Shown here in pieces: positions 1 through 13,100 of a stretch of 64,000 bases of DNA. The stretch lies in contig OW203730.1 in the NCBI GenBank assembly GCA_934045075.1, positions 7,204,785 to 7,268,784 on the forward strand, in the 5' to 3' direction. Positions within the stretch are counted from its first letter, which is position 1, and each line of letters opens with the position of its first letter. A model generated the notes under the pieces. The model worked only from the letters and a program-made list of their open reading frames with translations. It was not told where the DNA came from and searched no databases. The position numbers and the translations under genes were made by a program. The DNA is from Yponomeuta sedellus. Its lineage: Eukaryota; Arthropoda; Insecta; Lepidoptera; Yponomeutidae.

Positions 1-97
1 AGGTACAGTCAACAGCAGGTTAACCTTTGCATTTTTGTTGCTAAGTCGCTCGTAATATAAATGAGTAGAGTACACGCATGCCAATGTTGATGCACAT

Positions 98-470
98 ATT
101 CTAGATAGATAGAATATTCTTTATTGCATGTACACCAGGGATTACATAGACTTAAAAGATAACAGTACCTACAGTACAAGTGGCGGCCTTATTACTAAAA
201 GTAATTTCTAGGTGAAATGAAATGAAATCAATTTGTTTCAGCGCAAAGAATTTACAATCTGTTTGGTGAAAGTCAATGTAAAATGTAAGCCGCTGTCTGT
301 GAGGAGACTCTATTCTAGGCTATTTGTATGCGTATAAGTCTGTTTTATAAAAAAGCAATTAAATAGTTTGTGGTAATAGTAAAGCTTGTGGCTTTACCGC
401 AGTCTATGGACAAGTGAAAGACCAGGGCAGAGTTTCATATAAGTACAGTTCGTAGTTTATTATGACAATC
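98..470 (-). repeat. LINE 3' end (CR1/Jockey-like)
   Basis: Read on the minus strand this ends in a GGCCGCC-containing block, a stretch resembling TGTACATGCAATAAAG and a short TATCTATC tail. Closely similar blocks occur at 5636-5850 and 59235-59345 in the same orientation. This is the usual 3' end of a 5'-truncated lepidopteran non-LTR retrotransposon. No coding part is seen here. The clade is an inference. Confidence 0.55.
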
Positions 471-529
471 CGACCTAGTGCGTAGCAGAGTCGATGTGGT
501 AATGTGTTGGTTAATCGTCTTTACAATGT

Positions 530-596
530 AATGAATGAACGAACGAACGAACGAACGAACGAACGAACGAACGAACGAATGAATGAATGAATGAAT
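530..596. repeat. (GAAC)n then (GAAT)n microsatellite
   Basis: About eleven GAAC units pass directly into about four GAAT units. One C-to-T change explains the second motif. It lies between two LINE 3' ends. Confidence 0.95.
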
Positions 597-597
597 T

Positions 598-712
598 CAA
601 ATTCTTTATTGCACTAATAACATATTTGTACAAAGGCGAGCTTAATACTAGATAGTATTTCCTTCCAGCCAACCCACGATTATGCAGACAGTGGAAGGGG
701 TGCTAGTGAACA
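598..712 (-). repeat. LINE 3' end, second family
   Basis: The plus strand reads TTCTTTATTGCACTAAT followed by a TTGTACAAAGGCGAGCTTAA-type block and TTCCAGC. The same order recurs at 13485-13620 and 21440-21530. On the minus strand it ends in a polyadenylation-like AATAAAG, typical of a truncated LINE tail. Confidence 0.5.
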
Positions 713-1021
713 ATATAACAGAGGAGTGATTTATCACATAACCTAGGTTAACTAAATAATAAAATACACTTACGTACAGCATGTAAAGTAAAAAATTATA
801 CTAAAATTATTTACTGCAATCTGCATACATACTAATAATCAATATTACTTAAGTACATGCAATACTATAATAATTTGTAGTACTACATAGTACTGGATAA
901 CTCTATTGAAGCCCAAAGTAATGGTCATGCATGAACCTTAAGTCTAAACAATGTACATTGAATTGTCATAATAAACCATGTACCTTTATGAATCAGGCCT
1001 CTGGCAACAGTAATTACTAAC

Positions 1022-1164
1022 CTTGGGAACAGTCTGATGGTTAACGACGACGGAATCCAATTCTTGGTTGACCCCACGTAATCTTCGGCTCCAGAAGACT
1101 TTATATCGCACGACTGGTAGGTCCGATTTGGGTTCTTTCCAATGCAGCCGAATGGATATTGTAC
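1022..1164 (-). CDS. Kal1: Kal1 exon 5: start of FN3-2
   Basis: The acceptor TTTTATTTCGAAG lies before 1164 and the donor AAG|GTTAGT after 1022 (phase 0). It encodes TISIRLHWKEPKSDLPVVRY followed by KVFWSRRLRG, the diagnostic second-FN3 motif of anosmin. Further exons are expected left of the window. Confidence 0.87.
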
Positions 1165-4100
1165 CTTCGAAATAAAAACAGGTTTTCACAGGGCCGGATC
1201 TACCTAAGGGCTGCTTGATCCCTCTAAACACAGTAGGCGATAATTTGAATTTAAAAAACGGACGATATTTTTGAGAGATACCGTCATAAGAAAACATGGA
1301 TGAAAAATTGCATACTTTTATGAATTGAGTTAACCTGTCAATTTCTTTTACTAGTTCAAAATAAATAAATAAAATTATCTTATTGTTTTTTTTAATATTG
1401 TAATATATCTATATATCACTATTCTCTGTCACCTAAAACTTGCCTGGAAGAGTTGAGTACCTAGATAGGCCCCTAAGTAGTTTCAGCCCAGGGCCCAACA
1501 AATTCAAGATCCGCCCCTGGGTTTTCATAACGACACTGAGCATCTGAGCTTAGCTATTCTAAACAATTTTAAGTTCACAGTACAGCACTAATCACAACAT
1601 AAAAACGTTGAAAACGTTGCATCTACGCCTATTGTATAACATTACTTAGATTCAAGAATCATGGTTGTATTATTTTTCTGGTTGTACAATAAAGTGTTCT
1701 CTATCTCTATCTATCTATCTATCTACGAGTATGTGTCTATTTTTATGTAGCCTATAAACGTCTCAATGCAGTGCACAGGCCTTCTCTCAGAGAGAGAGAG
1801 AGAGTATCTACGAATCTAATGAGATTATTTATACAGCGTCAGCGTAAAGAGATCGGTAATTCTGTGTTAGACGTAGTCGATGAGTACGTCTATCTTGGCC
1901 ATACTTTGTCATTCAGCCAATGCTCTCAGGAGAAAGAGATCGCTAGACGAATCCAGTTGGGATGGGCTGCCTTTAAGAAGCTGGACGACATCTTTAAAGC
2001 GAAAATCCCACAATGCCTAAAGACCAAGGCATTTAACCAATGCATTCTACCCATCCTCACGTACGGTGAGGATGGGGCAAAGGCTAACATGGAAAAAATC
2101 CAAGTCGCGCAGAGAGCCATGGAGTGAGCCATGTTAGGCATTTCACTTGTTGATCGAGTGCGCAACGTTGCAATCCGACAAAAGACCAGAGTCGAAGATG
2201 TGGGCACACGGATCACAAAGTTGAAGTGGAAATGGGCGGGACATCTGATGAGACGGGATGACGGAAGGTGGACAAGGGCAGCCACGGAGTGGTGGCCAAG
2301 AACCGGTCGTCTTTCGGTGGGTAGACCACTTGCCCGTTAGAGGGATGACATTAAAAAAGCGGCCAGGGGTCAGTGGTCGAGATTGGCTAGGGACCGGGAG
2401 AGTTGGCGTGAAATGGAAGAGGCCTATACCCAGCAGTGGGCTTCATTCATGGGCTGGATAGATAGATAGATAGATACAGCGTCCAGTGGCATCTTCATTC
2501 ATACTAGATGAATCAAGGGAAGCAATAAAGTAGAATTAATGCAGTAGAAATGAGGTCCTTGAGAAGTATGTGTGGTGTTACTTTGAATGACAGGATACGC
2601 AATAGTTTGATTAGAGAACGTTGTGGACTGAAAGAGGATGTAGTGACTAGAATTGAGACAGGAATCTTGCGTTGGTTTGGACATCTGGAAAGGATGAAGG
2701 AAGAAAGGTTGACGAAACAAATATATGTTGCGAATGTGAGGGGAAGCGCTGGTAAAGGAGATACATCGACCAATCGACCAAATAGAGGATGTACCTATTA
2801 GCAAAGGGTAAGATAAAAAGTACCCGGAACCGGCGTGCGTGCATGCAACGACTTATGAACGTTGATGAAGCGAAGGTGATCTGTCAGGATCGTGGCAAGT
2901 GGCAGTCTATGGTATGTATGTATGTATGTATGTATGTATGTATGTATGTATGTATGTATGTATGTATGTATGTATGTATGTATGTATGTATGTATGTATG
3001 TATGTATGTATGTATGTATGTATGTATGTATGTATGTATGTATGTATGTATGTATGTATGTATGTATGTATGTATGTATGTATGTATGTATGTATGTATG
3101 TATGTATGTATGTATGTATGTATGTATGTATGTATGTATGTATGTATGTATGTATGTATGTATGTATGTATGTATGTATGTATGTATGTATGTATGTATG
3201 TATGGATCAAGATACGTTTAAGCTGCAGTACGTGATGTGCTTGTAGGCTCGTACTACATCATGACAGCCTAGACAGATATAGAAAACAAACTAAGTCTTT
3301 TTATTGTACTTAATTAACAAAGTATACATAATTATTATAAAATAAGGAACTCATTCATTATAATGAGTGCTGGCTACTGGCTAGTTACAGGCTTTAATTC
3401 CGGACATCGTCGTCACGCTGTACTAGTCCACTGCTGGACATAGCCCTCCCCTAAAGAGCGCCACGTTGTGCTATCATAGGGGTAATGCCCATAATCCTCA
3501 CGCTGGGCATGCGGGTTGGGGATCCCATTCCGGACATATTGGCATCTAAATAATCCTGTATGTTATAGTAGCCTCTTTGGCACAAAGTGTACTTAAAACA
3601 TTTTTTGAACCGCATTTCAGGCAAGCTTAATGTATCTTCAGGGATTTTATTATAGAAACGTATACAACCGTGGTGGCGTATGGCCTAACCTTCCTGCGAT
3701 GCAAGAAGAGACCCGTGCCCCAGCAGTGGGGACATATAAATAAAATATTGGCCTTTTTGCATCTACTTAATGAGATGATTTATACAGCGTTCAGTGGTAT
3801 CTTCACTCACACACTAGATGGGTGAAGGGACCACTCCGACGCTGTAGTGCCTGGGACATGGTTTTATAGATGGTTTTTAGGCTTGCCCAGCACCTATACC
3901 ATCCTGACAGCTTAGTCAGCCTAGCCCACAGGAAAGACTAGTCAATACGTGCGGAGCCAACCAAGCCGCGGGTTTCCTCACGATGTTTTCCTTCACAGTT
4001 AGCGTGGACATACGAGGGTTGATATCGAAATACAATGCCCGAAGAAGGATGTATTAACCTTTGCCAGCTTAATTATTAATTAATTGGGAACAAAAGTTTA

Positions 4101-7100
4101 TGTTTAGTTCTAGTACGTATTTACATTGTGTTGGATTATTTATGTCAACGGAAGATAACAAGATCCGCAAGCTTATAAATTACCTAGGAAATTTATAAAC
4201 TTTCGTAGGATTGTAAACGAGAAATAAATTGTGTTATTTTACCCTCACATTTTCGCAATTAATTTGCGAAGTCTCGCGGTAAATTATATATCCTTCTAAG
4301 CCCTGGCGTCCTAGAAATAGGACATGACGCATAACTTTCTTAATTCACATCCAATGATTTTCCTCATAATTTTTTGGACAACAAGAAGAAAAAGTTCTTC
4401 AAAATCTACGTAGTTTTAGAAGACTTGTAGTGATACCTCAAGGGCGTAGGAGGATATAGGTGCAAGGACTCACCATTATTGGTCTCGAGCGGCGTGACCC
4501 GGAGCGTCCTGGGGCGGGGCGGAGGCCTGGGGCCGCGGCGCGCCGTGAAGGGCAGACTGGGGGCGGAGAACCCTCGCGAACCCGCCGAGCTGACCGCAGC
4601 CACCCTGAACCGGTACCAGCGACCTGGCTTCAGCCACACGCGCAGGTTCACCTTGGTTCTGTTGACAAGATAAAGATAATTATATTATTTTTAATGCACT
4701 AACCCGTGCTAAGGATAATTTTAAAAACCTATTTAGAGGCTAAAAATTCCACCCATGCTGGGATTCGAACCCGCGACCTCTGGCTATCCGTGCCAGCGCT
4801 CTTTCCAACTGAGCTACCCATAGCACAGGGTATCCTAGTTTGGGAGCCAGGACAAATACTGTAACTTTTGGTACCTAATAAAAGTTTTTCATTTTCATTT
4901 CATAGCTAATGAGATGAAAATGAAAAACTTTTACTCACCGGCATCAGTGAAATTTCGAACCTCTTCACAATATTCTTGCAATTACTTGCAATTGCAATTA
5001 CTGATGCAAATTAATTTAGCCAGATGTCGCACGTAATACGGAGAATATTGTAAAGAGGTATTGGTACGGATAGCTAGAGGTCGCGGGTTCGAATCCCGGC
5101 ACGGGTGGAATGTTAGTCTCTAAATAGGTTTTTAAGATAAAGATAAGATCATCAATACATAGACAAACAAGAATCCTGTGAAGTTAAAATATATATGGAT
5201 AATCGGTCGATTAGCACCTAACGTCTGTTAGCTTTTAGAATATACCTCAGGCTCTAGAGTAATCTTCGGTTTTCGCCGAAAGCATACGAGTTTAATACTA
5301 CTTCCTGCTTTGTATAAAACTTTTCTAATTAAGTGTCATATTAGTTCCGATATGTCTATTACACGAATATACCCTATTCTATCCGATAGTAGCCAAGGTA
5401 TATTCTAAAAGCTAACAGATTGTATTCTATTGATAGATTAAAACATCACACAGTGGCTGAAAACTAGCGCTGTCCGGGGCTAACCCGGGTCAGCACCAGC
5501 TTAGCCACTACCTTTTGCCTTATTTTATAATACCACAATCCAGGTTTAAGTCTTATTTTGTTTTTGATGAAGTAATAAATATATTTTTTTATCTTATCTC
5601 TAATCATAGAACCTACTTTATTGTATTGTAAAAAGATAGATACTTAGATAGAATATTTTTGTTGTGCGCAGTAATTACAGCAACGGACTTTATATAAAAT
5701 ATATAGTACAATTGGCGGCCTTATTACTACGGCCATTACTCATAAAAGCAATTCACAAGACGAAATATAAATACCTAATTGTTGTTTATCGCGTTGTCTT
5801 TGAATCAAGGCTAAGGATCGTAAGATCTATGAAAACACTCGAAAGACGCTGATCGATATACTCTGTCGTTAAGATGTTAGAAAGAAAAGCTGTGACTATA
5901 GATTGATAAACTGACTAAAGAGTGCTTTAGAGGAGGTGTGATTTTATAGAAACAAGATTAGTTGAAACGCTCCAAAAATGCCGTAGGTATAACTAGTCTG
6001 TGGTAGAGACTCTACAAGGAAAAGACTTTACCACGGACCCGTAGATAGACTCTACGCACGGACCATTGATGCTTCGTTTATGGAGTGCTTTAAGAGAATC
6101 GTATTTTTAAAAATAATCACGTGTAAAACAATAACAACATTTTAGTTAAAGAAAGGTTATACTATGTATTGTAGGTAACTAGTTTTCACCAGAGTAGGAA
6201 CAATTAGTTGACGATTATCTGGCAAGCACTTTAGTGGGTTAGTTGGTTCAGAATTTACATTTTACTAAGGGTTTCGTATAGTTATGCATTACCTACGCAA
6301 TCCGCATAAAAGTTTGTTAAAATTTTCATAAGTATCTTTTGATGTCAAAAGATCTATAGAAATTTAAGTTTACTTCATTGGCTTACTTTGTCATTTTGGT
6401 AACTTAGGTAGGTAATTAATTATCGGTAATATTGCTGATCTGCTTGAACACAATTGTAGGTACATTAAAAGTTCAGATAGCAGCGTCCTTTGAAACTTTA
6501 CCTTAATTTTGAGCCGTGGTTTTGTGAAGGGATACAATATCTCTTAGCTTTTTATTAGCCTAAAAAGTTTTTAATCACGTGTTCACCCTCTCTTTACCAA
6601 GTTTCTGCAGTCAATACATCATCTCATGAACTCACCAACACCTTAAACAATAGATACCCAAAAATCAAATACGCATCAAACAATTGCCTAACCAATGCCA
6701 CTCTCGATCTACGTACATCATTCATTCATCATTATCATTTCGTGATATGACCGCCTTTGAAACTCTTGAGTTACAAAATAAATATCTGTGTATTTTCCTT
6801 GTTTGTGTACAACAAAGTGTTCCAGAAATAAGAAATGTATTTCAACGTATGGAATTTATATTATTCTGTTTGTTGAATTTTTTCTGTAAAATATCAGTAT
6901 ATAAGTATTTTATTCGTATACTAATTTTAACACGTTAAAGATATTTAATTTAATGATATTGTTATGTAATATTTTAAATTTTTTTCGGTTTATATTTTTT
7001 TACGTTTATTCCTGATATATAATTTCTTTCACCTTGTCTTGTAATGAATATTATGTCTAGTCTACTAATCTACACCAAAACACCCATTTACCTATCTTAT

Positions 7101-10100
7101 TATCATGTAATGACTGTCATGTAATGGCAGTCGTTAAGCCATATCAAAGGTTTTACGGGTGGCATGATAACTTCTGACAGTGCGGCCTGCCACTGTTTTA
7201 CAATCCTTTACCAACCCGGACTTGGCCCCCGTGGTGGAGTTTGGCCTATCATTCCTGAGATGCAGGAAGAGACCCATGCCCCAGCAGTGGGGACCTACAA
7301 AGGGTTGATATCATATCATCATCATCTCGTCTTACTTGTTTGTCCTCATAATGAGGCTCCATTCTCCGAGTTCCTCCTCATCGTACTCGGCTCCAACATG
7401 GTGTTGCTCCTCCAGCAAGTAGAAGACACGACCCGGGACAGCTCTGGCTGTGTCACCTACTCCATCCGACCACTGGATTTGGATTGAGTGGTTGCGCTCT
7501 TTGATGTCCATGATCACAGGAAGCGGCGGCAGACCTGGATTGTAGGGCAGCACCAATAATTATATAGGAAAAGAGCGATGAGATGAGAGATGAGATGAGC
7601 GATGGGAATTCTTTTACGAATACATCATGTATTACTAAAGTTTTAGTAGTACGGAATTGTTGTATTCGGTTCTCAACGTTGCATATCTTCTGGCCATAAA
7701 CATATTATCAGCCAAATTTATTTATTTGTTATAAGAGATACCCGTCTAATCTTTGCCTGGGGTGCACGCACTTCATTCTAGAATTTCATCTATGCAAGGG
7801 ACTTAGCTCCTTTTGCTAAGAATGTTACTTTACCTGAAACAGCTGATCTATTGGCTCGCTGTGTGTTGAGCCAGAGGGCAGCACATCTCAGTGTGGTCAC
7901 GCTGGGAATTAGTATTGCAGGTATTCAGGCAGATCTGGGCCTACTCAGGACTGCCAAATAAGGGAAAAGTCTCAGGCTTGATCGGTCTGAGCTTATACTC
8001 AGTTCGGCACTGCCAAGAGCATCACATTATATTTTCCTAAGAGTACATGTAAGAATACTTTAAATTGTAAAACCAAGAGTATCTACCAACAAACTGTTAT
8101 GCAGTTTAGCAGAAACCAACTTCTGTATTTATATTTGAATAAACGTCTTCAATCAATCAATCACTTTACCTCACACAGTTAATAAATCCATTGGCTCACT
8201 GTCGCCACACTGGTCATTATTCTCGCAGACATTTGCGCAGGCCTGTGCCTAAAGGACTGGCGGAGGCGGGAAACGTCCCAGGCTTCACTCTGAGCTCACC
8301 TACCCAATTCGCATCATAATTACCCAATTCGGCACTGCTATGCCTACATTACCTTTTGCTAAAAAGGTATGTGACTGCACTTTTCAGTATCGGCACTATG
8401 GGCTTAATTGTCGCAGGCTTTCACGCAGGCCTAGGGACATTTGGGGATGTAAGAGGTGGGACTGATCCCCGGCTTATTTTCTGAGCTTGTACTCAGTTTG
8501 GCACTGCTAAAAGCGTTACAGTACCTTTTGCTTAAAGCGTTACACCTTAGAGCCACAATCATGGTGGCAATACTTTTCAGTGTCGTTGCACTGAGCGTCA
8601 TTCTCACAGGCTTTCACGCAAGCCTGGGCCCATTTGGGACTGTCCGAGGCGGGACTGATCCCCGGCTTGCTCTTTGAGCTTACATACAGGTCAGCAGTCC
8701 TACAAGTGTTACAGTGCCTTTTGCTTAAAAAACGTTACATTATCCTGAAACAGATAGCAGATCTATTGGCTCGCTGCACGTCGAGCCACATCCATGTGTG
8801 ATAGCACTTCTCATTGTCGTCACACTGGGTGCGGGCCTAGGCTAATTTTGGACTGTCCCAGGCAGGACAGGTCCCGGGCTTTCTCTTTGAGTTTACAAAC
8901 AGCTCAGCACTCCTACAAGTGTAACAGTACCTTTTGCTTAAAGCGTTACAATACCTGAAACAGTTAGCAGATCAATCGGTTCGCTGCATGTGGAGCCACA
9001 TCCATGGTGGCAGCACTTCTCAGTGTCGTCACACTGGGCGTCATTTTCGCAGGCTTTCACGCAAGCTTGGGCCCATTTGGGACTATCTGAAGCAGGACAG
9101 GTTCCGGGCTTGATCTCTCGGAGCTTACACTCGGTTCGGCACTGGAATAAAATTGGTTATGAGAGATCCGCGATATAGTATTGGTAAAACTTTGCTTTAC
9201 ATTTGGGAGGAGAAAGCCTAGACAAAAGGACCAACCCAATTTTTCCCGCGGGTGTCGTAAAAGGCGACTAAGGGACACAAACCGGGGGGTGGGCAGCAGC
9301 GCCCCCTGCGGTACAATTCCACCGAACTGCGATCCCCAACCCGCATGCCCAGCGTAAGGATTATGGGCATTACCCTCTATGATAGCACAACGTGGCGCTC
9401 TTTAGGGGAGGGCTATGTCCAGCAGTGGACTAGTATAGCCTGACGACGACTACGACATTTGTGAGGTCGTGAGCTCCTTTTTTGGCACGTGGAATGTCTG
9501 GCACATAACTTGACCAAAGGAGTTTACGCTACGCGTTTGAGAGTATTTCTTACTCTTCGTAAATAACGAATAAATATTCTTTCGTGTACACCAGAAAAAA
9601 AAGCGTAAATTACCTATGTATTTCTAATTTGAATGAATTTCGCCAATGAAACCCCAAAATATTTTCGTGCGAAACAAAACTAATTTAAAAACCTATTTAG
9701 AGGCTAAAAATTTCACCCATGCCGGGATTCGAACCCGCAACCTCTGGCTATCCGTACTAGCGCTCTACCAATTGAGCCAATGGGCGACTCACGGCATCAG
9801 TGAAATTTCGAACCTCTTTACAATATTCTCTGTATTACGTACAGGCAGCTAAACTAATTTAGTCAAGCTATATTGTTAAAGTTATACCACACAGTGAATA
9901 TGTTTTCAAAGTTACGTGTGTAATAAATACATTTGTGAATATGTAGTAGCAATATAAGTTGACTGAAAAGGAAAATATCGTGAGATAAGTCAAGTGTCTG
10001 AGGTGTTCACAAAACCTCATTACTTCTTCGCGCGGAAAGGTTCAATTAAGTACGAAGTTAGAAGGAGGATCCTGTAGGGGACTAGGCATGGAACGCCAGT

Positions 10101-13100
10101 GGTAAACCACACATTTTGACAGGATGTTTTTGATAAATTCCACAAAAATTTGACTCGTTTGTGCAGGTGAAATTTATGAGGCAGTGGGCACTTGCTTTAA
10201 ACTTAAGTGACATTGTTTTTATACCACAGAAGTTATAGAAAAAAAATTTTTTCGGGGTTTTATAGGTCTTAAATAATGCAGAAAATCAAGTTGGATTCTA
10301 TTATAATAAAAAAGTTATCTTTGATTTTGATTTTTACAACCATGTTGGGACGTCGTCGTAGTTTAAACCCAATATGTGACTCGATTTATTTTTCCATATA
10401 TGATATTTAAGTAATACTGGAAAAAAAATACCATGGATCTTTATCTTTTAACATGGCTTCTCTAATGTGATTAAAAGTCAAAGTCAAAAGAATTTTATTC
10501 ATTTAAAAAACAAAATGTTTGCTTAATTAACGTCAACGCACCATCAATAGATTATGTGAAGAACAAACTAAACAGTTCGTTATGCAAATTCTCCATTGTA
10601 GTTAACTGAATGTCAACTTAGCGTAAATAGTGGCCTGGAATCATTGATTGGGAAGCTCTAACGAAGGTGTCCATTATTAGGTAGTTACAACAACACTGTC
10701 GACAACCTCGCTTCATTTGCACCAAAAGCTAATTATCTTGTGCCTATTAGTTCCAAAGTTATGTTCCCTTTGAAACTCCATCCCGTAATGGTCTAATTGT
10801 TTACCAGAGGGAATTTGGGGAACATGACTATCCCAATTCATTTGAGCTTATTTATTCGTTCTACTTAATAGAATCTATAGCACTTCTTCCTCTTCTCAAT
10901 GTGCCGTCGGCTATCTTGATTTTCAAAGCTGCCAATACAAACAACGAACCGGTGTACGAAACCACTGTCGTAGTTGAGAGTAATATTTATATACGTAGAA
11001 GTTGTGTAACACAACATCGTGAGTTTAGTAACAATTGAAACTGCCCTGCCTTCTACTGCCTGTACTTATACAAGACTGGACGAAATTAGTGTTTCTTAAT
11101 GACTCGCGATACTCATACATACTTATAAAAGGGTCTAATCGCGATTATCTACTAGGTAAAACGTAATTACTTTAATTCCCTATGTTTCGGTAACGTTGCA
11201 GTAAAGTTGCCGAGATCACGGGCCACGGGTAGACTGAAGTGGCGAGACATCGCCATTAGCCCCGTTTAATATATCGATATCAACCCTTGTATATCCACAC
11301 TGCTGGGGCACGGGTCTCTTCCTGCATCACAGGAAGGTTAGGCCATACTCCACCACGGGGGCCAAGTCCGGCGGAGGATTATAAGACAGTGGCGGCCCTT
11401 ACTGTCAGAAGTTATCAAGCCGCCCATAAGGCCTCTGACGTGGCTTAACGACTGCCATTCCATGACAGCCGGCACCAATCACTCGGTTCCGCTAGGCCAC
11501 GAGCGCTTCGCGTTTGAGCGTTTAATATATAGCTAGACCTTATCTTTGAAGCGGTTAAAGGGTCTAATCGCGATTATACAGGGTGTCTCATTCAAATCGG
11601 TCAGTATGGGAAAGTCTGAAACTATAAGACATACGAACATCTGTTCTGAGGAACCATTTCATCGATTTTAATAACAAGAAAAACTGCATTCATACATTTT
11701 AAAAAACATCTGTACTCTGTTCGGGAATCGAACCCGGTTGTTTTGAAGAAAAAAACCTACACTATTTCTATTTAGATATCGATTGTGTAGGTCTTAAACA
11801 GTAAATGTCTGTATGAAACATGATGTCTAAAATGAATAAAATGCATTGTTTTCACATACTTTAATTTATTTTAGTAGGTGCTCGAAGTGACAGCCGCCTT
11901 TTTCAATACAATATTCAACACGTTTAGGTAACGATCTTACGATTGCATTTTGTATGAAAACAATGCGTTTTATTCTTTTTAGACATCATGTTTCATACAG
12001 ACATTTACTGCTTAAGACCTACACAATCGATATCTAAATAAAAATTGTGTAGGTATTTTTTTCAAAACAACCGGGTCCGATTCCCGAACGGAGTACAGAT
12101 GTTTTTTAAAATGTATGAATGCAGTTTTTCTTGTTATTAAAATCGATGACATGGTTCCTCAGAACAGATCTTCGTATGTCTTATAGTTTCAGACTTTCCC
12201 ATACTGACCGATTTGAATGAGACACCCTGTATGTTAGGTAAAACGTAATCACTTTAATTCCCGATTTTTCGGCAACGTTGCAGTAAAGTTGACGGAGTCA
12301 TGGGCCATGGGCAGACTGAAGTGGCGAGTGATCTTGATTAGACCCGTTTAATATATGGCTAGACTTGATGTTTAAAGCGCTCTTTGTAATGAAGCGAGCA
12401 TACGATAATAAAGTTTTCTAAATGAGCATCCAAGTATATTGTATGCTTACTTACAGATCAAATCTAATGAGGAACATACAGTAAACGGCTTCCGCGGAAA
12501 ATTATAGAGAAGGATCAATGGACATGGACAATAGATACATTGACTGGTCCATTTAACTCGTTTTTTCGTAGAAACACGAGGACGTGCAGTGAGTACCGTA
12601 TCTGTTGTTCTTATTTATACTGCCTATTTAAAGTGTACGTTAATGTTTATCTCATAGCTTACTTTGTTGACAACAATATACATATTTACATTTTGATGAC
12701 CTCTGTGGCGCAGCGGTATCTTATCTGCCTACCATGCAAGAGGTCCCGGGTTCGAACCCCGGCTAGGGATAAAAAAAAAACCAGGTCTTGGATGTTTACA
12801 TGTTGGTGATGTCGTTGCTTCTGATGGTTCCCACGACACAGGGTATCCTTGGGGCCAGAACCAATGCATGTACTGCTTGTATGTAAATTTTATGTTATAC
12901 AAACATACATAAAAAAAATGTGCACAAAACACGATTTCTCGAAATACTCCTTATATGGTTATTAATAGTCTGGTAAAAGGAAAGAGCAACGGTAGCCCAG
13001 TGGGTATACAAAATGGACTCGAACGCGTGAGATCCACGCTCGATTCCTAGAGCGGACGTGTACCAATGACTATTTGTTAGAGCGGCGGTAGAGCAGTCGG

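Larger units (their letters stand above)
11127..12360. mobile_element. Nested MITE pair with two later insertions
   Basis: Two copies of a short element, each with a GGGTCTAATCGCGATTA end and an ATTAGACCCGTTTAATATA-like opposite end, follow one another. The first has taken a 5S-headed SINE (11275-11518). The second is split after its first 20 bases by the 655-base foldback element (11577-12231) and resumes at 12232. One end of the same MITE appears at 48130-48165. Confidence 0.65.

Noticed and set aside
2789..3246. Long frames through the TATG repeat encoding Met-Tyr-Val-Cys or Thr-Tyr-Ile-His repeats
   Set aside because: They exist only because a tetranucleotide repeat lacks stops in most frames, and several overlapping frames on both strands look alike.
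4740..4815. tRNA genes at the GGGTTCGAATCCC-type sequences (4740, 5080, 9720, 12700, 45800, 48870, 56690, 59580 and others)
   Set aside because: Each is embedded in a repeated flank identical across copies and the stems are degenerate, so these are tRNA-derived SINE heads and not functional tRNA genes.
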